This document shows, one piece after another, positions 1 to 17,088 of a DNA stretch of 64,000 nt. This DNA is from Latrodectus hesperus (lineage: Eukaryota > Arthropoda > Arachnida > Araneae > Theridiidae), in the NCBI GenBank assembly GCA_037975125.1, contig CM075860.1:25042170-25106169 (forward strand), given 5' to 3'. Made by a program: the position numbers and the translations under genes. Position 1 is the stretch's first letter, and every line of letters starts with the position of its first letter. The notes beneath the pieces were generated by a model. The model was not told where the DNA came from. It did not search any database and worked only from the letters and a program-made list of their open reading frames with translations.

Positions 1-5142
<5,142 letters not shown>

Positions 5143-5535
5143 TGAACAAGACAACTTATTCAAATTTCATACCAAGCAGATTCATAAAGCAAGAATATTT
5201 GTGAAACAATCAAGATGAAAGAAAATATTTGTAAATATTTTCCGTTAAAATTATATATACAATGATGTTTTATCTTAATTTCTCTCATTAATTTAAAAAT
5301 ACAAAACTATCGCATCAAAAATTAAAATATTATCTTTATAGTAACACTGAATTTTTAAGTATATTATTTTTGTTGGGAACCAAAAAGAGAAATTAGATAA
5401 TGTATGTTTTGGTTAAAAAATTGAATTCCTTCAGAAAAATCTTAAGTATTTATTAGTATAAATATTAGATAAATATCAAAATAATTAAATATCCCCCTAA
5501 TATATATTTATGGCATAAATCTGTCTTTAGCGTAC

Positions 5536-5541
5536 AATAAA
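5536..5541 (+). terminator. Candidate poly(A) signal of the P450 gene
   Basis: AATAAA about 395 bases after the stop codon. In such AT-rich DNA this motif is frequent, so the assignment is weak. Confidence 0.3.
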
Positions 5542-5734
5542 TGATTTTTTCGTGTTTAAAGGAACTGAATTGAATAACAATAAGCGTAAAGAGTGAACTA
5601 AAATATATTTTTTATTTCCTTAAGATCTGATAATCGTGACACTTAAAGCAGAAGTGCGTTTATGATTATGATTACATGTATCTTAATGTAAGTATTGAAC
5701 CATTAATATAAGGATAACCCAGGTGTGTCCTGGT

Positions 5735-5935
5735 TAAAGGTTTGGAATACTCGCCTATCACCAAGCGTAAATCTTGGTGAGGTCTGGTATGGCACTCTTC
5801 TCTGCCCATCACAGCAGCGGAATCTAGCGAGAGTGAAGCCTCCCAATTCGCGGAAGTGATGCTTCCCCTGGTGTATTGAGCCCCGCTAGAACTGTCTAGG
5901 GCAGAAAAACAGTGTTATGCACTATATGATAAAGC
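5735..5935 (+). repeat. Possible tRNA-derived SINE-like island
   Basis: A 200-base island clearly GC-richer than its surroundings. Near 5748-5805 it has a tRNA-like order: TGGTTAAAGGTTTGG (A-box-like), then ACTCGCCTATCACCAAG (anticodon-arm-like), then AAATCTTGGTGAGG where a decayed B box could lie. No complete cloverleaf can be drawn. This may be an old SINE or an unrelated repeat. Confidence 0.35.
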
Positions 5936-6710
5936 GCACATCGACTAAAAAATGTTTTCTGCTAAGATTTATACCATGGATATCAAGGAAGGCATCCTTC
6001 TGGAAATGAAAAAAGCTTCTAGAACTGGTTATTTTTTTTAAACGCACGATCATTAGAGTAAACATTTCTTTATAAAAACATCTCTTAATTCCACATTTCT
6101 CTCCTTCCTTCCTTAAGGCTATTTGGAGACTGGCAGAGTGTGTCTCTGATGAGAGTTACGGAATGTCACACTCTCTAACTGAACCAATCACAAGTCTTGC
6201 TACTGAAAGCAATCAGGATGGAACGGTTCAGTCACTACATCATCCCACCTGTTATATTCAATGCGTCGTCATGAATATCCACTACTTAATCTTCGACAGA
6301 GCGTTTGCTCTCAGTGAAACTCAAAATAAGATCACAACAATGAGAAAATCCACAAATAATTATTGAAAATTCATACTCTAGTAGATTGAAAGAGTTTGCA
6401 ACGTCCTTATTACTATCAGCAACGTGGCAAATCTCATCTGTAAATAGCTGTGAGCTTTGTACTTAGTATCTAAGAGCATACAGCCACCATCTTCTTTGGA
6501 TGCTGTGCATGACAGAAGGTTTATCTCAATTCAGTGTCTTTCGACCACTAACTTGCATGATTTATATATTTTTCGCAATATCCAAACTGAATGAAAGTTG
6601 AAATGAGATGCAAAAAATCTTCTCATAGTAATTGATCAATTTTTTGTTTCTGTTTTTTAAAATGAGCATCTATATCATAAAAAAAGATTTTTATGACATT
6701 CTAGAACAGA

Positions 6711-6890
6711 GGCCTGGTTGGATCGGGCGTCGTTCTTATTTTTGGATGGTAGTGCATTCGAATCCCGACTGAATCGGAAATCCGCTGTATTTCTGAAGGT
6801 GGAGGGGGAGCATGTCAAATAGATAGTGGTCGCAATGTCCTCCAAGTGAAATGAGGTCAAATGCTGAGGTGTTTTGCTCAGTCCCTGTTT
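6711..6890 (+). repeat. SINE-like repeat, copy A (tRNA-derived)
   Basis: Begins around CCTGGTTGGATCGGGCG and has ATTCGAATCCCGAC at about 6764-6779, close to a pol III B box (GWTCRANNC). It aligns along its whole length with 30117-30300, sharing for example the stretch CAAGTGAAATGA and the order GTTGG, TTCT(T/C)ATT, AGTG(C/A)(A/G)TTC, GACT(G/T)AATC, AAATC(C/T)GC. Two diverged copies plus the B-box-like site support a tRNA-derived SINE. Confidence 0.6.
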
Positions 6891-7162
6891 CTAAATGACG
6901 AAGATTTCCACCCGATTATTTTCATCCAACTGGCAGAGCCCATCTTTAGACTAGATAAAGGGAAGTGCAGATTTTCTGTTAAAATTGCACTGTTATTGTG
7001 CTCTCTTATTCTCCAGTTGATTTGAGGGGCATTTTATTTCCCGCTAGTAATCATCAATGTGAACTAGTACTCTATTTCTACCAATAAAGTGATACATCTT
7101 GGTGACGTTTAAAATCCTATATTAATGGTTGCCAATAACTCACACCTTCTATATCTCAAAAA

Positions 7163-7166
<4 letters not shown>

Positions 7167-7195
<29 letters not shown>
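7167..7195. repeat. Poly(A) run
   Basis: A run of about 29 A. It could be a retroposon tail, but no body is recognised next to it. Confidence 0.85.
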
Positions 7196-7196
<1 letters not shown>

Positions 7197-10100
7197 ATGG
7201 TGGGGAAAAAACTATTTCTAGTATTGACGTTCCATTAATTGATGTGCTATCACGTTACAAAACTTTGTGTGTGTTATATGTGTTCTTCTACATGAAGGAA
7301 TATTCATAAAAAATATTATGCACATATGCTTTAGCATCATATATATCTGTATATATATATTAACATGTGAGTAACTGTCTCTATTATTTTAGTAATTACA
7401 TATTTGCACAAAATAAAAGAAACGTGTTTCCTTTGTAATGATTATATATTGTTTTACAGTTGATAATTATGCAAATATTATTTTTGTTTTTTAATGAAAT
7501 ATGATATTTAAGTTAAATGACTGTTGAAAGCAATGATGACAGTATTATATTGTCTTGTGATCAAATGTGTATAGTTTTTTACTTATTTATAGAGGTAAAA
7601 ATGTCTTTTTTACATATTTTTATAAATGATATATATATATCATATAATGAAAAAATCGCAGATAGCGCTTAATTGTATACAAACTGGAATTTATTTTTGG
7701 AAGATTAATTTGGTAATTAATCATGCGTAATAAAAGCATTTTCTAATAAATTTTTAATACTACTTACATTTTTACACAACTTAATTTTTTACTATTCATA
7801 TTCCAACATTGATATATGAAATTGTTTAAAAGGTATATGTTTTTTACTGTATACATTATACTATCGATAAAATAATCCGTTAACAAAACAAAAATATGAT
7901 ATTGAAAAATATTAGCTTGAAATTTTGATCTATCCTAGTTGCTTGACATAAGGAATGAAAACATTTCTTTAAAATAAATAAATATAGTATTAGAGGTAGA
8001 ATAAAATTGCTTTAACGAAAGCGGTAATTTAATTTTTAAAAAAATCATACAATATATATTAATTTTATGCGAATATAATGTTACATATGCTTAAAATAAT
8101 GCTTTATTAATCTATTATAAAATTTTATTTATAAATATTTGAATGAAATAAATGCAAATATTCAAATAAATTCAACCATTAGAATATCATTGTTTGCAAT
8201 GCATGAGGAAATAAATAAAGGAAAATATTCAAGTATAGAAACCACAATATAAATTACTTATTGGAAATATTTCAAAACGAATGCTTTTACAAGTCTCAAT
8301 GTTTAGAGTACACACTAAAAATTTGAACTCTATATAATTAACACATAACTACTATAAGTTAAAATATTTTAAGTTCAGTAATCCCTCCTCTTGCACGACA
8401 CTCTTCTAACGATTGTGCAATTTTCATCTCCCTCGTACAGCACGTGTTTTTCCCCATTCCAGGCTTTATATTTCTGCTCTGCGAAATGAATAATGATGTG
8501 TAGAGTTCACAATGACGTTTGCGCATTGTGTCTCTTGGGCTCTTACACAATTAAATGAAATTATTGACCTTTGAACATTCTGCTGAAAAATGATATCTGT
8601 GGAACCTTATGTCAGACAGCTCCTACGGCGAATAAGCTTTTAGTAAAACTGTTTTAGGAATTATTCCATTTATTTGAAATCAAAACTGTTTTTGTTTTTT
8701 TAATCTAAAACGTTTTAAATTTGATTTTAATAAAATGAACACATTTCGTTTATAACATAAGTTTTCTTTAATAGTCGATTTCAGCGCCCTTTCATTTGTA
8801 TATAACGTGATGTACGACGTCATACGAGAGCGTATTTCTCGTACAAGATGTACAAGGCGTTTCCATACAACCCTGTTATGGGGGGGGGTTACTGTATAGT
8901 TTTGGTAATGAATTTGAAGAGCCATTCATTTGTTTTGAATGTATGCATGAATAGTGTAAAACAATATAATGTATGCAATTATATATATATTAAAAGATAG
9001 GCTTTAAAAATAATGATCGTCTCACTTTTATAATTTTCTTTTACATTATCCAATATTTGTTGATCCATGTTCATTTGTTACAACTTTATGTAAACTGAGA
9101 TTATATCGTTAAAAATAAAGTAGTTAAATTACTTCGAAATTTAATTCCAGTGTTGTTGTTATGAAATGACACAAAATTATACTAAAATTAGTCAATATAC
9201 ATTAGTGTTATGTTTACAAATATTTTTAACATACATTACAATGAAATGTAACAACAATTATAGTTAAAAATTTCAATTTGTAAATAAAAAAAAATTATTT
9301 TCGGTGATTTAATTACAATTTTTTAAAAAATAATTTTACTACACACTTTTATAATGCAGATTTATTTTATAAAAATTAAAAGAAATTTTTAAAAAAATTA
9401 ATGTCTCATGAAAAAAATCAAAAACATAAAAAGTTTTTAACTTCAGCGATATTTTCTCATAATTTGGAAAAAATTCGGTAGCATTCCACTTTGACGGCGC
9501 AAATCTCGTCGTATTGATATATTGGCTGACAACTGACTGAAGGCAGTAACTGTCAATTAAAATAAGTTGTTTTCAAGGCATAACTATTCTTCATTATTTA
9601 AAAAATTTGTAAAAAGTAACTGTGAAAGCAGTAACTTGTGATATTTTGTTTCTCTTGATAAAATCATTATCACTTCCACCCGCAAAATGGGAAATTACCA
9701 AAAATTCATCTCTTTGATCCTGTCATTTAATAAATTTCAAGAAAATTTTTTCGGTAAATATGAATGCAATATATGTTAATGAACAAGTGTGGAGAATTAA
9801 GAAATGAGATCATGCACCGAGAATTTGTTGTTATCTATAAAATAATCTGTACCAAAACTTCGCGTTTATGAAATAAAGCATCTATTCCAGGAATTTCAGA
9901 CCTCTACGAAGCTTCTCATTGGAAGGACGACGCTCTTTATTCACTAAGGAATTATGTTCTTAAAACATGGACAAATTGCTTTATTCATCACTTCATTACA
10001 CACATTGAAAATAACAGCAATTTTTTAAAAATAAGTGTGTACATCGTTTTACTCAAAATACTGCATTCATTCATATCGATTCCCCCTTTCTTTAAATTCC

Positions 10101-11043
10101 AAACCACATCAATTTATAAATTTTAAATCGTCTATTTTAATCTTATTGTCATCAGCCCTGAGGAATGAACCATTATCAATTTTTTAACACTTTTCTCATA
10201 ATATTCTTTGCTCTGCACATCTCAACTTTTCAAAACGAGCATTCCTTCTGCATTCATTACTCAAGGCATCAAAATCAAGATCAATGTTAATAGCAAAACT
10301 GGCCGATCAAAAACACATCAGATACGTTTCCTTAAGTAAATGAAGTATTTTTTAAATCTTAACACATTTTGATATAGCGGAACTGTCATCTGTAATTTCG
10401 GAAGATCTTTTTTCTTTCATAAAAATTAAATCAGGAAAGGCTTGAGGAATACGTTTGTAATGATGTTCATAATTTTTTAAAATAAACTGTCATTTTTCTT
10501 TTTATCCCTCAGAGGATTAGCTGTTTGAGAAAAAATTCACTGAAAATTCTACCTAAAATATTTTCTATCCTAACTTTTTTTAATCCTTCTACTAAGCTAA
10601 AAAAAAATTTATAAGCAAATCACTAGTAAAAATAATTTATTTTCCTTTTTTTGGTTCCATTTCAGATTAAGTTATAGTTGATCTTTCATTTCCAAAATGT
10701 ATCAATTTTCCCTCTTTTTATTTTGATCTTATCAGCTCATAATTACCATTTCGCAGATTCAAGTTGTTTAAAATCAATGAATTGCTCTCTATTTCCCCCC
10801 TCATAGATACAAAATTATAAATATTATACTGCTTATAAAAATATACTTCCAACTGCAATTTATCAGGTTTATAAATAATAATTTAAAATTTATTTCAACA
10901 AACAAATAATAATACAGATTTACAGGATGATATACTCCAAAAATTAATCTACATTAAATATAACAAGCACAATGTGTTTCTTTAGTGTTTGCTATATTTA
11001 TGAAACATATTTCAATGTATAATTAATAAAAAGAAATTGTTCA

Positions 11044-11071
11044 ACTTCACAATTCAAAGAAATTGTGAAGT
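11044..11071. repeat. Inverted repeat, 11-bp arms
   Basis: ACTTCACAATT (11044-11054) and its perfect complement (11061-11071), separated by 6 bases. Confidence 0.75.
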
Positions 11072-11455
11072 AAAATATTCAACATTTTCAATATCTATTT
11101 TTAAGATATTTATAAATTAAAATATCTTACTTTTTTAAAATCTACATTGAAAACAATGATAATTACATAATCTTGGAAATAACTTAATAAATATATAATT
11201 TCATAAATTGAATGAAATTTTTTAAAACATGTAATTTTAAAAGTGGCGAAAATCTTTTATTTCCAAATATTTTATTTTTAGTAAGATGCAAAAAATTTTA
11301 TATTACAAAGAAATTGAATAAATTATATTGAATAAAAACTCTGCTTATATTAGAACTTCATTCAATGAACTAAAATATTGCTTTAAAAGTATGTATTAAA
11401 TCCTTAAAAGTATTTCATTTAGAAAAAAGGGATCTTTCACAAATAATATTTTAAC

Positions 11456-11461
11456 TTTATT
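11456..11461 (-). terminator. Candidate poly(A) signal of LZTFL1
   Basis: AATAAA on the minus strand about 290 bases after the LZTFL1 stop. The motif is common in this base composition, so confidence is low. Confidence 0.3.
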
Positions 11462-11492
11462 TGTAAATAAATATATTTTTATATAAAACTAA

Positions 11493-11496
<4 letters not shown>

Positions 11497-11571
<75 letters not shown>
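11497..11571. repeat. (TA)n microsatellite
   Basis: About 37 uninterrupted TA units, just downstream of the LZTFL1 3' end. Confidence 0.97.
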
Positions 11572-11574
<3 letters not shown>

Positions 11575-11751
11575 TGTTTTCAATATATTCAGATATATTT
11601 TCACATATACATATAACAAGTGCTAAAACTGGAAAAATATCACTCAGTGGTAATTTAAACTGCACATGTTAGCTAATATTCATAAATAATTTCTACATGG
11701 CATCTGTAATTCTAATTAGAAACCTGGTCAGTAGGAATAAATTCTTCTTCC

Positions 11752-11779
11752 TTAATCATCTTCATCGATGTGTTCGTAT
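11752..11779 (-). CDS. LZTFL1: LZTFL1 last coding exon
   Basis: Acceptor ATATAG. One base completes a Glu codon, then Tyr-Glu-His-Ile-Asp-Glu-Asp-Asp and TAA. This acidic tail matches the short acidic C terminus of the family. Reading straight through the previous donor would stop at once, so splicing is preferred. Confidence 0.88.
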
Positions 11780-12518
11780 CTATATGAGAAAATAAAGCAA
11801 AATTATCCAATTACATTTAAGAAAAAAGTCTTTTAGGGATCAAAACATTTATGTAAATAAAAAATATGATTAATTAAGATTTTATCAGTTAATATTTTTA
11901 AATTTTTAATCAGTAAAAAGAAAAATTTTTTAGTTCTGATAATGCTAGAAAAATCAGTTTGAAACAATAAAAGTGATAATAATTTTCATATTTCTTTAGC
12001 TTAAATTAGATTTTAATGGTATTTTGAATATCATAACATATTATAAATATTCCAATATATTATCATAAAAAATAAATATTAAATTCAAAATAATATTTCA
12101 AAATCATACAATTTAATAAAAACATGTGAATAATACTCTTAAAGTAGAAATTTTTAAAATTCATTGCATTATATTTTTAAATTAATGTAATGTTTATAAA
12201 AATAAATGACTTTGTGTAAAATAATATGTTTATATTTTAACTGATATTGTTATTAACGCTTTTAATGAATATACAAAAACATATCTGCAGTAATTTAATT
12301 ACATAAAAATAGAATGCACAATTAATCACTTACTCATTAAGCTTTTGCCTTAATTTTTTAATTTGTTCATTTTTAGTTGCAAGCATTTGCTTCATGTTTT
12401 TAAAGGCACCAGTTTGACTGAATTTTGATTCAAGTTCCTAGAAGATAAAGAAGTATTATTCAATTTGAATAATTCATTACAATATAGTTAAATGTGCATA
12501 AAAATTTAAATTATTAAT

Positions 12519-12566
<48 letters not shown>

Positions 12567-15500
12567 TTAGAAAATTTATATGTAATAAAATTAAACCAAA
12601 TTTTCAAAGGGTGTATTTTAGTTACAAAATTACAACATCAAATTATCTTAAATTTGATATGATTAAGATGAATCATTTATATGATTATATTAAAATATAT
12701 AAAATTAAATAATATGCAGCTGTCATTGTGACTTATGATATTCAATTATAGGATTATTAGACAGAAACTGTATGACAGATCTTTATAAAATTACAGACAT
12801 TCAAATCACTCACACAATGAGATTCACACAATTCTATACAGCAAAAATAATTCTTAAAAATGACCCGATGCAAAATGTATTATATTTTCATTCTACTTCA
12901 TTATATGTTTTGTTTTCAGTGATTATTTTTGAAATATGGGTTTTTAATTTTATCTTTTCAACTGAAAATAACAAGATGGGAATCAGGAAAGACAAAGGTA
13001 GAAAAAATTGATAAAAAGTAGCTTCAAAATTCCTTAATACACAAATCTTTATTTTAAATAACAAATGAGTTTGTATTTGAAATTTTTATCCATATACTGT
13101 GAATAGCAAGAGAATTTGTGCTAAAAGCTTTCAAAGGAAAAAATAAATAAATAAAAGCAATAAATTATTGTGAAACAATAATTGAGTAAAATTCTTCGAT
13201 TGCCTTCATTACTTCTTTCAAGCATTCACTGTTTTCTTAAAATAAAAACTGTTGCTTTCTGAGCTTCTTGCAAACAAACCTTTTCAGCCAGTTGCAACTG
13301 CGCCTGGACTTCCAAGAAACGTTGCTTGGTTTCAAGCAGATCACATTCAAGGTTTTGTTGGGTATACGCACTAGCACACATTGTCTGAAATGGTAAAACC
13401 TTTTTAAAATTTTTAAACAACTTTAAATTATAATTATTCTAAAACATATTAAATAAAATGACTGTAATTTTGAACCTGCATGTATAGCTAGTGAAACATA
13501 TATATTATTTAATGTTCATGAGAATTTCACATTTAACAATCATATAGTTATATTATCTAAGATAAATACATAACAGAGTAATAAATTAAATAGTATATAC
13601 AAAATTAAAAGTATTTTAATGTGTAAGTTTTAAGTATATTTGTAATAAAATAAATATGACAGTCTATAATCTGATTTCAGATAAAATTTAATAAATGAAA
13701 AATAATCTTTTTAGTTGAAAAACACAACTATCAAAAAAAGTTGTTTCCTTTGGCTACAGTCATCATGAAATTTTAAGTGAAACAAGCTATGTGAAAATGA
13801 GAATCAACTTTCCAGGTGGGCATTTATGTCTTTAAATATCTAGCAATGTAATTTTTTAGTAAAATTATCTTGGTCAATTACTAGGATGGATTGCGAAATC
13901 TTTTGATAATCCATTTTTTGCAAACTTATGGCAAATCCTGTTACAAATTTATAAATATAGTTTAACATTTAAACAGAGATTTTAATTTAAAAATTTTTAT
14001 TTCAAATTAAAATCAAGTTCTTTATAATAGTAATCTGAAACACTTCAGTTGCATACATTTTATAAGGTTCATACAGATTTCCAAGAATCAAATTTCAGGT
14101 CTTTAATGAGTTTTCTAAGAGATATCAACATTCATGTTAAATAACTTTTTATTTTATTTTAAAAAGTGTTCTTAACCAAATATGTATACAATTAAGTATA
14201 TGCAATATTTTAAATTATGATTCTAACTAACCGATATAAATAATTGCAAAAATTAATGAGAATATTTTTTCATTTAAGTTAGAATTATATTTAATGATTA
14301 CTTCAAAAGCCTTCAATCAATTCACAGCTATAATAGAAAATGTTTTATTTAAATAATATTATTTACATTACTGAATTATACATTATATAAAATGGGTAAA
14401 TTAAGAGTTTTTAAACATCTACATTAGATTCCTAGAAATACATTTATTGAGTATTTTAGATGTGTATAACAATCTCTTTTCAAAAATATACTTATTCAAA
14501 ACTAATAAAGCTGTTAAATAAAGTTTCCAGGATGACTTTTTTCTTTTATTATTTAATAAAACAATTCTAAATGTTTCTTCGGTTTACTTTCAAACTCGTT
14601 TAAAACTATACAATTTCACATCCATATTATAGGCTTTTCTATTTCTTTATTCAGTCAAAAAATTTTAAAATTTCTTGCTTATTTATGTACACAAAATATT
14701 CCTGTTACAAAATGCTAAATTTCCACTTCTATAGCTTTCATTTTCAATTCATTATTCATACTAATTGTTGCTTCTTTGAAGCATCATAGCAACACATGTT
14801 TGATTTTGCAATATTAATTTACAGCTTTCAGCTTCCTCAGCATACTCTATTGTACAGTTTACAAGTTCATTTATGTAATCTTCGAAACACTTCTTTTTAA
14901 TTTTCAGTTCATCAATTTCTTCAAGAAATGCTTCTTGCTTTCCTGCTATTTTTGCTGTTCTAATTTCTTTAAATATAATTTATACTTTTGTCTGTCACCA
15001 ACAGCGAAATTAAGATGGTTGATTGGGTTTTATGGCACAAGGTCCAAAAATGGACACAGCAAAATTAAGAAAGTCTTTATTATTATATTGCTAACACCTC
15101 CTCTATTTTGGACTAGTTCATCAATGATGCACTTAGCCCCAATTGACTAATAATTCAAACATCAAATTTTTGTTCACCGAAAACCCACGTTCAACAGATG
15201 CTTGACTATGAGAGAGTAGTAAAAGCAAATTAACTACTTTTCATAAGTGACAATAATTTTGTCTATTTGAGAGTAAGTTAAAAAGTATCTATTCTATCAT
15301 TAATAGGATCAAATTTCTCATCAACACAATTTTGAAATCTTACAATCGATTGTAATGATTCAAACTCTTCAACAAAATTACGAACTTCCTTCTTTTTTTC
15401 GGAACCATGCAAAAGCCAAAATTTGTATGGCTTTTCCAGAGTTCATTAATATTAAATAATTTATTTCAGCTCTTATTTTGTTGATAAACAAACAAATTCA

Positions 15501-17019
15501 TCCCAATTCACAGAAATTATATGTAATATTCACCAAAAAAGATATGGAAAATATTTTTTTACTCAAAATTTTTTGATTTAAATATTAATATTCAGTGAAT
15601 TTTATATAATATAAAGAAAACTGAAACAAATAGAAAAAGAATCAGTTAAAATTGCATGTCTGATAGCATCGTGTAACGAAATAACTGGTGATTACTCCCT
15701 TCACTTCACACACATACATCTAAATACTACACCCAGATCTGACTGAACTGGATCATAATCAAGCTATTTTGGCTGAATTGCATCCTTATTTCAGTCAACA
15801 GTTATGAATACAACAATCTATTTTCGATCATGTCGCCATATAGTGGTAACATTAAGAGCTAATACTAAATTTGCTTTATGAATAACTTTATTGAAAATTT
15901 CAAAACTAAAAACTCAAAAAATGATAATATTTTCTAAGAAAAAGTAAATGCATCAAAATAAGTAAAAATTCCAGGAGCTATAGAATTCCTAGCTTAAGAT
16001 TATTAATCACTCATAAGAATAACAAATAACAGAATAAATTCAATGGAAAAAAATATCAATTTCAGTTTCTAAATTCAAAATATCAAAATGTTATTACTCA
16101 ATTATGATAGAAAATGTTATATATATAAATAACATGAGAAAGTACATCACATATCTTTTATATTTAAAGGGAAAATTATTTTTCACAAACATATATTTAT
16201 AAACATTTATGTATATAAAATCTTATATATGTACAATCTTTATAAATTTAAAGAAAATATGCATATTATCTGCTGTTTATAAACTATATAAGTCAACTGC
16301 TAATAACAGAAACATTCACGAACTTTACTGAGTGGGGATCGTCACTGAATTTTCATTTAATAAAATGGTGCAATTAATTAGGGTTAATTTATAGCAAAGA
16401 TTACATTATCATAAGTTGAGCACAAAATTTGGATAACTAAATATTTGCACTAAAATTCAATTATATTTAAGAATAAAAATTAAGGAAAGTACCTAAAATA
16501 TTATATAGTATATATATAAGTTCTTCAAACCATTACTGACACTAAGATGAAAAATTAAGAGTTAGTTGAAATAATGATTTTTCTTCACGTATTCTGAACG
16601 AAAAAAAAAGAGAGAAGAAATCATGTAAAAGAGATTTTGCAGATAAATATGATTTTCTTATAAATAAGTACTAGCGTACTTCCTGGAACCTAGTCCTAAA
16701 ATGGGCTCTACTAGTTAGATGGAAGCAGCTGGATGCAGTACTCATAATTTGAAAGCAGAGATCAAACAGAAGATTCTAATACATGACTTACCACTAAATG
16801 GTATTATTTTAATTGGAAGGCAGTGCGACCACAACTCATTCAACGTTCCCACCTGCCATTCATGAACACAACGGATCTTCAATTAATAGACTATTTTCCA
16901 CCAATAACTAACCAACCCAGTCACTGTGGCCAGAGTTAATCAATAAGTATTAAACTTCAGTGGTAGATATACAAAAACTATGAAATGAATACTATACTGT
17001 AAAATTTTATCATACAAGC

Positions 17020-17088
<69 letters not shown>

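Larger units (their letters stand above)
5543..11751. other. Intergenic region between tail-to-tail P450 and LZTFL1
   Basis: No gene is recognised over about 6.2 kb. It contains a tRNA-like GC-richer island (5735-5935), a SINE-like copy (6711-6890), a poly(A) run (7167-7195), an 11-bp-arm hairpin (11044-11071) and a long (TA)n array (11497-11571). A G-run lies at 8881-8888. Small open frames at 6163-6366, 8359-8550 and 8680-8925 match nothing I know and lack gene context. Confidence 0.55.

Noticed and set aside
12772..13011. 79-codon plus-strand open frame
   Set aside because: Lies within an LZTFL1 intron on the opposite strand with no motif; chance frame.
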